In this document: positions 22,005 through 33,718 of the stretch, piece after piece | Layout of the letters: every line of letters starts with the position of its first letter | How positions within the stretch are numbered: position 1 is the stretch's first letter | NCBI GenBank assembly: GCA_017354895.1 | Contig: CP071493.1 | Span: forward strand, 4,836,001 to 4,900,000 | Origin: Podospora comata | Taxonomy: Eukaryota > Ascomycota > Sordariomycetes > Sordariales > Podosporaceae | Direction of reading: 5' to 3' | DNA length: 64,000 nucleotides | Program-made: the position numbers and the translations under genes | The notes under the pieces: model-generated | Told to the model about the DNA's origin: nothing | What the model saw: only the letters and a program-made list of their open reading frames with translations | Database searches by the model: none

Positions 22005-25000
22005 CTAATAAGGAGGCTTCGTGATGCCCCCCAAATGCCGGTCTCCACCATGACTGTCAATCCCTTTCAACAACGCCTGGAGATCCATCACCGGCAGCTT
22101 ATCCTCGGCCGACATCCAAGATGACGAGAGCGACCGATCCTGACCGCCACCTCGGCTCTTGAGGCTCCGCTTCGACGTTGATGGCCTCGGTAGGGTCGCA
22201 AAATCATGAGCCGATGTTTTATGTACCCGAACTCCCGGCACACCCTCCGGAATCTTCGGTACCGGAGGTACTCTCCCGTCTTGATCCTCATCCTCCTCGT
22301 GCGTCGGGTGAGAGCTGAGAGGCCCCCCTGGAAGAGAAGACTTGCGCTCGTGGTAGGTGGGAACCTTGTCCAGCTCCAGACCAGCTCCCTCCGGCACTGT
22401 CTCCATCTCGCCAGCAACAGGAGGGTTGAACGAAAGCTCGCTCGGTGTCAGATCATAACTGACAAGGCTGTCGCTGCTTGAATCGTCATGCTGCGGCTGG
22501 AACCCTGCGCCATGCGAGGTAGATGGTGGCTGAAGATGGCCAGACAAGACAAGCTTGAGCTGCTCTACCGAGGTCACCTGCTCCTTACCATCAGTTGTGT
22601 TGGTCCGGGCTGGCGAGTGGCCACTACGCAAGCTCGACTTTCGTAGACCCGCAGGCGATGTGGAAGGACGGAGGTTCGTTTTGCTGCCGTGAGGAGACAT
22701 GCGGTCTGGACGAAGACCGTTGCCGTTGACTGCAAGGCCTCCGCCAGTTCCATTACGGGTGCCAGTGGTTCGCGACCCGGCGAGAGAGGCGGATTTGCTA
22801 GTATTCTGAACAGCTGCCAAGACAATATCACGGCTCCACTCGTTATGCATTTGCTCGCGAACATGGTCTGGAACCCTGTTCTCCGTCTCGATGGTTGGGA
22901 TCGCGTTCAGGTTAACACCCAGCATGGGGTGAGTAAAGCTCCTGCCGGGGCTAGCGGCCGGGCTCGTAGGCGGCGAGGTAGTCAACGTCTGATAGCCAGC
23001 GCACACCGCATCAACCAATGCGTCACGCTCATCAAAGGGAAGCAGCGCTTCGGATTCGATCTCCTTGAGCGGTAACCTTGGCTGCGGCCGGGCCATACCA
23101 GGTGTCCCCACCAGCTCCATCACAGGAACCGGAACGTTGATGCCTTCCACCCAGAAGTTCTTGCTGCGGCGGCGCACAATCTCATTGTGGATAGCTCTCC
23201 CAACAGGCACGCCGTCGAACTCGAACTTCTCGGTCAAGATCCACAGATAGCCATGGACCAAGCTGCCGATGCGAACCTTTTGAATCGGCGTCTCGGCATC
23301 TTGGATATCCTCCTGGAGCCGGAAGATCATGGGCAGACCATATCTGACAGAGTTGATGCCGAGCCGGTTGACCAACTTGGCGAGCAGAACATGAAGCAAA
23401 ACCATGTCAGTCTCGTAGTCGACATACTGGACAGCATTGTCATATATGGCAAGATGGATGAGCTGCAGGAATTGTGACCGTGGCGTCTTGACCGGCTTCT
23501 CCCGAGCAGAAGCGCTCGAGACGGCCCTCCTCGCAAGCGATGCCGCCTGAGCATCCCTGTTCTTCACAGCCGATCTCACCGTCTCATCGCGGACCTTCCC
23601 ATCGGCGCTGGTGGTCTCTCGGTCAAGCCAGGTCACCAAAGCATCGGCATATGCCTTGCGCACGAGTCCATCCGGATCCCTCAGCAGCCATTGAGTGCCA
23701 TCCCATGTGGAAACAGGCACGTGGTTTCTGGAAAGCCCGACATTGCCACTCATCTTGCTCCTCGGATTTGCCACCAGCAGAATAGACTTGATGGCTCTCA
23801 GAGCTGCTATCTTTGCAACGGTAAGAGCGAAGAGAGAGTCGATGTGCTGCTCGTCGGCAAGCGCGTTCGCCGATGAGCCAGGGGTTCCGTCCGCCTTCTC
23901 ACCCTGTGGAGATCCAGAAATACTATTCGACCTCGCAGGCTTGAGTTTGGCAAGAATTGTAGCGATCATATCAGAGATCTGGTCCGCGTAGTAAACATGC
24001 GTGGCCAAGTCTCCTATGCACTCTTGCAGTCGAAGAAGCAGGTTCTTGCGCTCGGCGGCCGCTCGATCAAGCTTCTCGGCAAACTCGAGAGTCGCCGGCG
24101 AACGCGGGTCTGGCATGCCGGGCTTGAGAGGCTCGCTTCTCATGCTGTTTGGGTCCCCTGGCATTTGAACGAGCCGTCGAATGTGAGCAATGAACTGAAG
24201 CAGAATATCCATAACACTAAGGCCGATCAGGTTGATGTCAGACCGCAGAAGTGCGCCGATGATGGCCGCCATCACGATATGCTGCTCCAGGGTTTCATCG
24301 GTCAGCGGATATGAAACGAGTGTGTCCATTGCTGTTATCAGGATGGTGAATCGATCGGCCACCGGCGTCCAGCGAGCAGCCAGCAAGAAGATCTTGATGG
24401 CCCACCCGCTGTCCTTTCCTTGCATATCGGTCCTCACCACGGGCTCGCGTTGGCTCACTCGCTCCTCGATAAATTTCAACACAGCCAGAGTTGCCGCATG
24501 GATCTGGGGCCGGTTTGGCGCCACAAAGATCTCCTTGAGGCATTGCATGGCCAGAACACCAATATCCTCCTCTGCCAGCTTGTCCGCGTCGACAGCCGTC
24601 CCGGCAAGCGCAATAGGGTTTGGCTCCCCATCTGTCCCGGCTGTTTGCACTGTAGCGATACTCGTCCGCCTCCTTAGCAGTGGCGAGCCTCCTATCTTGT
24701 CGTCCATTTCTGCTCGCTGATGCAGAATATCCAAAAAGTCTTCATTATCCGTCCAGAGATTCTCCAATACCATGGGAATAGCCACGCTGTATTGCTGAGT
24801 AGTGACCGAGGACAGGGCCTCGGACGAGGCAACGCTCTTGATGGCTTCCAGACCCGAGTTCCTCCACCGCAGCGCCAATGGCTTACTAGGCTCGAGCTTG
24901 CCGGGGATCGCACGGGTTGAGGCCAAGGAGGCATATCGCTGAACTATAGACAAATATTGGCGGAGATAGGCCTGGTCACCCAGCAGCGAAGTTGGGTCGT

Positions 25001-25447
25001 GATGCTCGCAAAATGCCTCAAACGTGGGGAGGGACGACTCGACCATGGTGATATCATTGGACTTGAGTATTTGATCGAGGATGTTGAGAACGCATGACGC
25101 AAACAGGGGAAGATCCTTGGGCGTCTTTTCGATCAAGGCCGTGAGGATGCCGAGCGTCACTTGGACATTTCTGTAAGCATCTTGTTAGCTTTCAACCCAT
25201 GTTTTCGAGCGACAGTGTTGTCCGAAACCCACCCTATCCTCAGCCGGTATACATCGCTGGCTGTTTTCTTCTCCAGAAAGCTGCCAACTTTCTGGATCTT
25301 GGAGCGCCGTGACTGGGCATAGAATAGCAGGTAACTGAGCTCGCTCGAGTTGGGCTTGACGTCAACAGCTCCCTTGGCTGTTCGCGGGTAGCACTTCAAG
25401 ACGAGGACCTGATGCTTCGGCCGACACTTTTGCTGGATGGTATTCAT
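22005..25447 (-). CDS. efr3: Plasma-membrane scaffold protein EFR3
   Basis: Two coding exons, 25447-25233 and 25170-22005, with a 62-nt intron (GTGGGT donor, CAG acceptor, phase 2), encode 1126 residues. The N-terminus begins MNTIQQKCRPKHQVLVLKCYPR in part; cysteines at 8 and 19 sit in a basic context, matching the palmitoylated membrane anchor of EFR3 proteins. An alpha-helical, armadillo-like region follows to about residue 700, including segments such as GSLVHGYLWILTEKFEFDG, then a long disordered, S/P-rich tail. EFR3 with Ypp1/TTC7 holds the PI4-kinase Stt4 at the plasma membrane and so controls PI4P supply. The tail is longer than in yeast Efr3, as usual in filamentous fungi. The gene diverges from the FAD oxidase across 1.7 kb. 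Confidence 0.93.
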
Positions 25448-27176
25448 GTTGGGTGAGAAGGCGTCGAGAGATGCCTGCCGTCTCTCGAGTGCGGGTGCGG
25501 GTGCGGGTGCAGGAGGCTATCGTGGGATTACTTATGACGAAGTATCGAGTTTCCGTGTCCGAGGGGTCTGGCAAGTTCGGTTCGGTTCGTTTCGGGCGAC
25601 GCGACAGCAAGACTTGATCCCCAGCGGTCCTGAACTGATCAATGCAGCTTGCACAGTCAAGTCCAGTGAAGGACGCGTGTTTGTTTCCAGCTGCCGAATG
25701 TCATGGGCGCAATTTTACCTGAAGAGGCAGGCAGGATGGGGGTCGGGGGAGCTGACAGAGAGAGTGGAAGGGGGTGCCTGTGCGCCTGGTAATCAACGTG
25801 TCCAACCATGCAGTCAGAGGGCGTCAAAAGTCACTCCGCTAAGAGATTGGGCCAAGGGGTACCTAAAATTTCCCAGCAGCCCAACCGAACCGTCAACCGA
25901 CGAGCCGGGACAGCCCTGTCAGACGCACGCGGCCAACAGCCTCGACAAGAGAACAAAGAAAGTCTACTGCGTATAAATAGCCTTGCTGAGTTTTACCCTG
26001 GAGTGCTTTGTTGATGAACTGGAACTGAGGTTGTATGATGGCGATCACGATAGCCGAATAATGATGATGTGGCTGATTGGGACGAGCCAATTTGGAGAAT
26101 GGGCTCTTCTGTTCGTTTGTTATTAGCACCCGGCTGTGGGATGCTTAGACGGAGATTTGCGTTCTTAGAACCTCCGAAATGCCGCTTGCTGGAAGAATAC
26201 CACAATTCCAACGACTGCGCCCCAATTTGCACTCTCCTTCGGTGGAGATTCTGTTGTTGACGATATTGCAGCTATTCACTGTTGTTAGCAATCACCCGCC
26301 TGGTGGCATGTGTCCAATGCTGGGCCTCCAATGACACTCCCCACGCCGACTCATGCCACAGCTGCATGACGGATGGTGCTCATCAGATGCCGCTAGCCAC
26401 CCTGACAAGCACGACAAGTGACATCAGCGCCAGCCCAAGATTGTCTCGAATCTTGGGCGCGTGTGGCATCCCATCACGTGCTGTCCATCACTCATATCTC
26501 GGTGCGACAGTCGCTCTGTTGAGCTTCGAGTTTCACTCTTGCTTGTCCTCGTCCTCTGTGAAAGTCCACAGACTTGGTGTCAGTCCTCAGCAGTGTAGAG
26601 TTGTAACCACCTGGGCAGGATGCAAATTACAACAGCCTTTTCGCAACACTTGCTGATTCTACCTTATCCATTGAACTTGTCGGTGTCGGTGTCCCTCAGT
26701 GCGCCGAAGAACTTCCTTCCACGGCTTCTAGTCCCTGTAGTGGGGGCCTGTCCCGCACCGTTCAGCCTTACGGGCAACGGAGCCAAGCATGGATGGCCCC
26801 ACATTGTCTCCGGATGTCGACCAACGGGATGTGGTCGCGAGGAATACGATGGACGTCTTCTCTGTGGTACATGAGGTGTAGTTAGGGTTGTTAAGGGCTC
26901 GCTGGCCATTCTGTGGACAAGCATCATGTACCTTGAGGCTGTAGAAAAATACAGGGATGGAGGCATAATGTCGGTGTTGGATAGGATTTCCCTCCTTACG
27001 CGTCGTTTTTCTCTTGGGGACTTTGGATCTACTTGGATTCACACCCCAGCATAGCATCGCCCGTTCGCGGTCGGAGGGGACGGATATAAATCAAGTTGAC
27101 CTGACTGCCTCAGAGAAATCAACAACCCAGACTGTATGCTCCCATCTCTCATCTCAGACTCTGCAGCGCATTCGCC
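25448..27176. other. Divergent spacer between EFR3 and the FAD oxidase gene
   Basis: Contains the promoters of both genes. A TATAAAT lies at 25972-25978 and another TATA-like box at 27085-27090. No frame resembles a known protein. GC-rich tandem GTGCGG-type triplications occur near 25490-25515 within the EFR3 leader. Confidence 0.5.
27085..27090 (+). promoter_or_regulatory. TATA-like box of the FAD oxidase gene
   Basis: TATAAA lies 87 bases before the start codon, a plausible distance for a short leader of an inducible fungal gene. Confidence 0.45.
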
Positions 27177-29494
27177 ATGATATTCTCCCGAGGCTGGCTT
27201 CTGGGCCTCACTGCTTGCCTTCTATCATGTTCCCCTTTATTGACTTCGGCCTCCAGCTCGCACAAACAACAGTGCAAGGCCATCCCTGGCACGCCAGACT
27301 GGCCATCGCCAGCTTCTTGGAAGCGTCTCAATGAGTCACTCGCCGGACGACTGCTACAGCCTCCTCCTCCAGGAGCTGTCTGCCATCCCGGACAGCCGAC
27401 CTACGACGCCGGAAAATGTCCCAACCTCCTTGCCGACTGGTCAAAACTCGACTACCACCATACCAACCCCGTCTCAACCTACTGGAACAACTGGAGCAAT
27501 GATACCTGTCTTCCTTATCCGGGTTATCCATGCAGCGGTCAGGGATATCCTCTCTTCGTTGTCAACGCGACCACGGCCCGGCATGTCCAACTAGGCGTTC
27601 GGTTTGCAAAGAAACACAACATTCGTCTCGTGGTCAAGAACACAGGTCATGATTTTATCGGCCGCTCCAGTGCCCCTAATTCGCTTTCGATTTGGGTTCA
27701 TAGCCTGAAAGACTGGAAATACCATGGGGAAGGATTCCGTCCTAAGAGGTGCAAGACCACTCTCCCGGGGACATACCTGACAGCAGGCAGTGGCAGCCAA
27801 ATGTGGGATATCTACACCCGCCTTGACGAAATGAACCAAACCATTGTTGGCGGCGGTGGCAAAACAGTTGCCCTCGGTGGTTACCTAACCGGCGGTGGGC
27901 ACTCCTTACTCTCTCCCTACTACGGCATGGCAGCAGACCACGTTGTCGAAATCGAAGCCGTGACCCCATCAGGCGAAGTCATCACCGCCAACTCTTGCCA
28001 AAACCAAGACCTTTTCTGGGCCATCCTCGGCGTAAGCCCCCCTTTCCCCCCTTAACCCACCTCAGCTGACCCATTCCCCCCCTCCAGGGCGGCGGCTCAA
28101 CCTTCGCAATCCCTACCCTCTTTACCCTCAAAACCCACCCCACCCCCAGCCTCTCCCACCTCAACATCCTCATCATCACCCCCCTCCCCAACACCTCTTC
28201 CATCATCTTCCCCCTCCAAGCCTATATAACCTCACAATTCCCCTCTTTATCCACCTCCGGCCTCTCAGGCTATGCCTTCCTCCTCCCCCCCTTTACCCCC
28301 TTCCCTCTCTTCCCCAACATCACCAACGGCATAGGCGGATTCTTCATGTCCTGCGTCGTCCTCCAATCCTCCCCCTCCTCCTTCCCCCAAGACATCCTCT
28401 CCCTCTGGGACCCCGTCCTATCCCACATCAACACCACCTTCCCTCTCTCCGCCAACAACTTCACCACCCTCACAATCCCCACCTCCTACCCTTCCTTCCT
28501 CGCCTACTTCGCCGCCCACCACGACACAACTCCCGCCGGCACAAACATCCTCCCCGGCGGCCGCCTCCTCGACGCGCCCGCCCTAACGCGCAACCTAACC
28601 GCCCTCTCGGAAACATACTCCTCCCTCTCCCGAGGCCCCCAGCCGGCGAGCAGCATCATCGCCGCACATTTGGTCTCCGGACCAGGCGTGCACACCCACC
28701 CGAACCGGTTCAAAACCAGCCTTCTCCCCTCCTGGAGGACGAGCTATCTCCACGTTGGTGCGTTTTCCTTCCATCTCAGCAATCATCGGTGGCATTGCGC
28801 TGACAGGGGTAGTCTTCGGCGAGTCCTTTACCCCCCTCAACGAAACCGCAAAATCCGAGGCCTACGCACGAGTGCTGGGAAAAGACGAAATCATCAAACA
28901 GCTCGCCCCGGATACGGGCGCGTACATGAACGAGGTTCGTCATCATAATTTTTTTCTACATATTCGACTCCCCCACCCAACCATTAGATCAGCTTTTACT
29001 TTCGGAGTGAGGGGATGGTGCGTTAAAAAAAAGAAAAAAAAAGAATAAAGAAAAAAAAGATTAAAGAAAAAAAAAGAATAAAGAAAAAAAAAAGAATAAA
29101 GAAAAAAAAAGAATAAAGAAAAAAAAAGAATAAAGAAAAAAAAAAAGGGTCACTTGTTGCCGAGCGAAAAAAAAACATACTTCAGGGGGCTTGTTCTTGG
29201 CATTCAGGGTTAATCAACGCAACCAAAACACACTGACATCATCAAAAAAAAAAAAAAAAAACAGGCAAGCCCAATCGAAGAAGAAGGCTGGCGGCAAAGA
29301 CTCTGGGGAGAAAACTACGACCGACTGTAAGGATTTTTTTAATAACCCCTCCCCAAAATGCCCACAAATACTGACACAACATACCTAGCAAACGCATCAA
29401 GCGCACCGTCGACCCCACCGACGTCTTCTGGTGCACCCCCTGCGTAGGCAACGAGCGCTGGAAACAAGTTGGAGACCGTCTCTGCCGCGTTTAA
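27177..29494 (+). CDS. Secreted FAD-linked oxidoreductase of the berberine-bridge type
   Basis: I assemble five exons: 27177-28031, 28088-28757, 28807-28934, 29265-29326 and 29389-29494, for 606 residues. Each join keeps frame and restores family sequence. Residues 1-26 form a clear signal peptide. The FAD-binding PCMH domain spans about 115-300, with KNTGHDFIGRS holding the histidine expected to carry covalent FAD, and LTGGGHSLLSPYYG where bicovalent enzymes have cysteine, so single covalent attachment is likely. The C-terminal BBE domain ends in WGENYDRLKRIKRTVDPTDV and FWCTPC. Such enzymes oxidise sugars, alcohols or alkaloid-like compounds with oxygen; the substrate here cannot be read from sequence. 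Introns are 56, 49, 330 and 62 nt. The third is unusual: GTTCGT donor, A-rich repeats, and a poly-A run up to its CAG acceptor. The exon 2-3 intron of 49 nt is inferred from the frame change and homology. Confidence 0.85.
29028..29148 (+). repeat. A-rich minisatellite in intron 3 of the FAD oxidase gene
   Basis: About six imperfect copies of a 16-18 bp unit built on AAAGAATAAAG plus an A-run, all within the 330-nt intron. Copies differ mainly in the length of the A-run. This explains why the intron is about six times longer than its neighbours. Confidence 0.85.
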
Positions 29495-29820
29495 CGATAG
29501 TCACATACCTACATCTCATGTCTCAAGACGCGTGAAGTGCTCTTGGTAATGGTTATGATACAATTCCAACCGTATAATCTCTCTATCAGCCTACTGTGTT
29601 GTGGTAATAATCCCCCTTCACCAATAGAAAAAATCCCAACTCTACCTACACAGCCAGTTTCATTGTATCACTAGACGCGCTGTTTCCTCCCGTAATATAC
29701 TCGACCAAAAATGCCGTGGTCTCAGTCATTGATCTGTCCCTGTCCCACTCCCGCCGACAGCCTTCAGAAGCTGCTAAACAATACGTGATTAACCCTCTCC
29801 AGTCGTTCATGCATCCCTCT
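29495..29820. other. Convergent 3' spacer
   Basis: The FAD oxidase gene ends from the left and the disordered-protein gene from the right. Nothing else is visible. Confidence 0.6.
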
Positions 29821-32800
29821 TCATATAAATGCCCGAGTCCCGGCACTACTTGGCGTCCCTTCTCTCAACTTCCCACTCGGGCAGTGACTAAGCCCTCGTC
29901 TATTATACCCCGACACAGGCCCAAACTGCTTCTGGACTGCTGCTGTCAAGCCCGGGCTCGAACTAATCGATGGCGCAGTCGTTGACCTTCCCGTGCCGGG
30001 CCGTGAAATCTTCAACGGAGAAGGCCGCAATGCACTCCGAGCAGGGATGGGGGGTGGCCCACCGGGGCTGTCATTTTCCTGAAGCGTCTTACCCATGGCT
30101 GACGGTGGTGTAGTTCGCTTGACAGACCTCTGAGTAGGAAACAATTTCAAAATGTTTGGCTCCACAGGCGCAAGTGGCGTCGTAGGAAGCGTTGGCTTTC
30201 GCGTAGGAAGCTCAATATAATCGGCGTCGTCATCATTGTAAAGTTGGGCGGCCTCCCGAATATGCCCCCGAGAAAAGTTCTTGGGCATGGTTGGCAAGGC
30301 AAACTCAACCTCTGCAGGCTTGATAGGGGTGGGCGACGATTCGAGTTTGGCTATGTTGGCTGATAACCACGTCTTCCAGTCCACCGAGCTGACCGATGAG
30401 CTCTCTCGATAGCCGGCGGGTTGATACGTGACTGGGGGCTGTGGTAGATGAACACCCACAACCTTTGAATCTTGATCGCTTGTGCTGCCACCCAATGTCG
30501 CATGGGCCGGGACTGTTTCCGCCTCGTCTGTTGAGTATATGCTCTCCGTATAATCCTCATCCTTCTCGGAACCCGAGTCGGTTCCCGATCGTCGGCCCTT
30601 CCCCTGTGGAGCACGTATCTGCGTGCAGTCGTCTGACTCCAGACTGTTAGAGATGTAGACAGGAACTGGTCGATTCCAAGCCCTCTGATCTTCCTGCATC
30701 GTCCGCTGAAGAGCTTGGCGGTAAGGACTGCCTGTTCTGAATAAATGAGAGTTGGGGCTTCCCAAAGGCCCCAAATCTCCCTTGGAACCACTTCTCTCTG
30801 CTGTCGAGTCCTCATGATATGTTGTCGGTGCAAACAATGGCAATCCGTCTTTTCCCGATGGCTCAGGAACTCCCGTCACAGACCCATCGCTGTCTGTGGA
30901 ACCAAGGATTGATCTCCCAACGTGGAAGGCGGCGCAGATTCCCATGGCTTCTCTCCTAGCTTTGTCGACATACCCACGGTGAGAGCCGGCGATTCCTTGG
31001 ATACCAAGCCTCTGTCTGTCGCCAGGATTGGTTTTCCGTGAGACACGGGTGGGAGTGTCAGGTAAATCATCCGGGGTGTTTGTGCTCTCCTTGTTTCCCC
31101 CAAGCTGTGATACTACTGGTGTTGAATCTGAATCCATGACGGGAATAACTGGTGCAGTCTCCCGAAAATCCCAAGCTGCGCTAGGTTGCTGTTCGACTGC
31201 TTGTGTGACTTGCTCATTGAGAGTTTTCATTCGTTTCACCAAAGCTGAGTAGACGCGTTGGCTGTCGACAGTCACTGTGTCAGGTATGGCACTGATAGTG
31301 CTGCCGTTTGTCGGCTGTTCGAATAGGCGAGCATCCAACGCCTTTCTTCTAACAGAAGAGGAAGGGGCGTGCATGCCATTCTCCTTGATAACGGAAAGGC
31401 GCTGCCTCTCCCACTCCCTCCACTGCTGCTGTTGTTGACTTGTCAGTGTACTGGGGCCAGAGTGTACCCAGCTTGTCAAAGCAGACTCTTCCGAGACCTG
31501 GCGGTCTCTCTGACTTTCGCTCCTGAGACTTTCCAGGCTGCCCTTGTTGGAGTGATGAAGATTTGGCGGTACATTTTGGAGGGAAGGAATCTTGGACGGG
31601 ACGTTGTGAATCGGTCTCCAGTCATAGTCGTTCTGGACATCATCTTCAGTGTTCAACGTATGGGTTATAGCGTTTCCGAAGCTCTCAATCACGTGTGTCT
31701 TTTGGGCTTCGATGTGCTGGCTCGGAATAGACGGCGGTTCTTCCTCAGACCTGGATAGACTGAAGAAACTCTTGAGCTTGGTCCTGAAAGATTTGGAAAC
31801 CTTCCTAGCTTTGTGTTTGAGGCCGTCTGGCTTCTCGACCAGAGCAGGCGGCCCCTTTTTTGGTGGCGGTGACTCTGAGCTGCTGCTGCGAAGCGACTTG
31901 CGCATCCCTGATCCGCCCCTTCGACTCCTTGACCCAAACAGTACTGCCGACTTGGGACCGGGAGGGTTATTGTTGCCATGCTCAGCTGCCTCAGACAACT
32001 CATCCTCTACATCAGAAGCTTCCATCACACATGCAACCCTTGTGCTGTTATCACGACGGCTGCTAGACCCGGACCGAAGAAGGTGCCGGTTTCGAAGAAA
32101 GCTCATTGACTTTGGGGCTCGCAGCTGTGGAACGGACATTTCTACCTTTGGTTGCTTCGGCTCGGAGTGAAAGAGTCGGCGGGTTTGTGACCCGGGCAAC
32201 GGCCGCGAGTTGAGAGACTTCCCATTCATGACTGGTGTGGGAGTGTCTTGATCCCGTCTGATACTTTGAGTCTCGGAGCTAAACATCGATCTAGACCTGC
32301 GAAGACGGCGGTATGATGATGGAGCCGAGGCTTTGTCGTCTTCAGGGGTATAGCTTTCCTCCTCGGCTGCCATGACGTTCAGGTAGTCGGCTGCCATCAC
32401 GGTCACGGGAACTGGAGGTGGTGCCCTGCGTGGTTGGTGAGATGACTGGCTCGGCAGTTGAATGTCATTTCCGAGAATGTAGCTTTGGACGCTGTGGCCG
32501 CCACAATCATCGTGCATAGCAATGAAGTCTGACTTGTGGTCTTTCAAGGTGGTTCCAGCCTCGGCCCCGAGTGCGCCTGCCGATTTCTTCCCTTGCACAG
32601 AACATGGGCCCACGAAACGCACACTCTGTTGACGGCGAAGGCCTTGTTCGCCCTCACGGTTGAGTTGAGAGGAGCCAATGTCATCCCGGCCCTGGCTGTT
32701 GCGTTTGGATCCCTGGCGGGTGGGTAGTGATTCGGGGGTCGGGGGAAAGAGGGACATCTCTGCGTTCGCTCGGTTTTGTGCCCGGGTGTAGGCTTGACAG

Positions 32801-32928
32801 GCAGCGATCTGGGCGTCCCGCTGGGCCAATGCAGGATCAATGTGTTCTAGCTGGACCCCACGTGTCGAAGAGGTAGACTTGCGGCGTTTGAGATCCGAGC
32901 TGGATTTGAGGCTGCGTCGACGCAGCAT
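29821..32928 (-). CDS. Conserved-looking disordered protein of 1035 residues
   Basis: A single open frame from ATG 32928. I do not recognise a domain. The protein is rich in S, P, R, T and Q throughout, with basic N-terminal sequence (MLRRRSLKSSSDLKRRKS), a basic amphipathic stretch near the middle (KVSKSFRTKLKSFFSLSR) and a helical segment around QQQQWREWERQRLSVI. No signal peptide, membrane segment or catalytic motif is visible. The RRKS/RSL-type motifs are common basophilic kinase and 14-3-3 sites, so a regulatory or scaffold role is possible, but that is only an inference. The frame is far too long and has too little stop density for chance, and no gene opposes it. The neighbouring gene on the same strand is the vacuolar protease, about 790 bases upstream. 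Confidence 0.8.
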   Translation of the reverse strand: MLRRRSLKSSSDLKRRKSTSSTRGVQLEHIDPALAQRDAQIAACQAYTRAQNRANAEMSLFPPTPESLPTRQGSKRNSQGRDDIGSSQLNREGEQGLRRQQSVRFVGPCSVQGKKSAGALGAEAGTTLKDHKSDFIAMHDDCGGHSVQSYILGNDIQLPSQSSHQPRRAPPPVPVTVMAADYLNVMAAEEESYTPEDDKASAPSSYRRLRRSRSMFSSETQSIRRDQDTPTPVMNGKSLNSRPLPGSQTRRLFHSEPKQPKVEMSVPQLRAPKSMSFLRNRHLLRSGSSSRRDNSTRVACVMEASDVEDELSEAAEHGNNNPPGPKSAVLFGSRSRRGGSGMRKSLRSSSSESPPPKKGPPALVEKPDGLKHKARKVSKSFRTKLKSFFSLSRSEEEPPSIPSQHIEAQKTHVIESFGNAITHTLNTEDDVQNDYDWRPIHNVPSKIPSLQNVPPNLHHSNKGSLESLRSESQRDRQVSEESALTSWVHSGPSTLTSQQQQQWREWERQRLSVIKENGMHAPSSSVRRKALDARLFEQPTNGSTISAIPDTVTVDSQRVYSALVKRMKTLNEQVTQAVEQQPSAAWDFRETAPVIPVMDSDSTPVVSQLGGNKESTNTPDDLPDTPTRVSRKTNPGDRQRLGIQGIAGSHRGYVDKARREAMGICAAFHVGRSILGSTDSDGSVTGVPEPSGKDGLPLFAPTTYHEDSTAERSGSKGDLGPLGSPNSHLFRTGSPYRQALQRTMQEDQRAWNRPVPVYISNSLESDDCTQIRAPQGKGRRSGTDSGSEKDEDYTESIYSTDEAETVPAHATLGGSTSDQDSKVVGVHLPQPPVTYQPAGYRESSSVSSVDWKTWLSANIAKLESSPTPIKPAEVEFALPTMPKNFSRGHIREAAQLYNDDDADYIELPTRKPTLPTTPLAPVEPNILKLFPTQRSVKRTTPPSAMGKTLQENDSPGGPPPIPARSALRPSPLKISRPGTGRSTTAPSISSSPGLTAAVQKQFGPVSGYNRRGLSHCPSGKLREGTPSSAGTRAFI

Positions 32929-33718
32929 CGGAGATGCTGGTGACCTGCCGTCCCGTGAAGGCGAGGAAAAGAGTGAAGATGGAAGAAGAATGGTTGAACA
33001 AGACTAAAACTGTGCAATGAATCCTATATCTGTCTGGCGGAAGATGAGATACTTGAGCGACTGTGGCTTCATACGAACAAGCTGTAGATGGGCAACAAGT
33101 CTTCGTACGAGGTTGCGTTGTGCTATGGTGGGAGAAAGGGAACAGACGAGACAGCAGGGCAGCCGACAACCACAGAAACAACGATGTCGTCGACGGGCAT
33201 CTGCAGTCGGAACTCATTCCTGAGAATGGTACTTTCCTGTTCGGCTGTTTCCTTCATGGCCGGGAAGGTGCACCATGAGAACAGGGACCTATGTACCTGC
33301 CTCAAGGTTGGTGTCAGCGGATCCCACATCTCTCCAAGGGAAGGCGGGAACAGAGACAAATAAGAATAGGAAGGAAAGTGTCACCAAGAAGGGGCAGATG
33401 CAGATGAGACGAAACACCATAATTATCTGAATAAAAGCTCAAGAATTGCAATCTCATAACGGGTGAGCATGATTACTACTCCTCAAATGCGAATCATCCC
33501 GACTTATCAATGCGGTCCTATGTGTCGTGTACAGTACATGATAAACTCCCGACGGCCGCAAAATGCTTGCCCATACCCTATACCAGAAAACCATCCCCCA
33601 TCCCATGAACCATTGCAACCCAGAAAACAGAAACAAATAAATGATACGGAAACTACGGAAACACTGTTCGCTACGACGCTAGCAGCAGATAGACAGACAA
33701 GATCGCCCTCGTCAATAC
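32929..33718. other. Spacer between the disordered-protein gene and the vacuolar protease
   Basis: Holds the 5' region of the disordered-protein gene and the 3' region of the protease gene. Frames open here on both strands are short and unrecognised. Confidence 0.55.

Noticed and set aside
29040-29150. A-rich tract as a possible poly(A) tail of a retroposed sequence
   Set aside because: It is a tandem repeat fully inside an intron, with no retroelement-like sequence or target duplication beside it.
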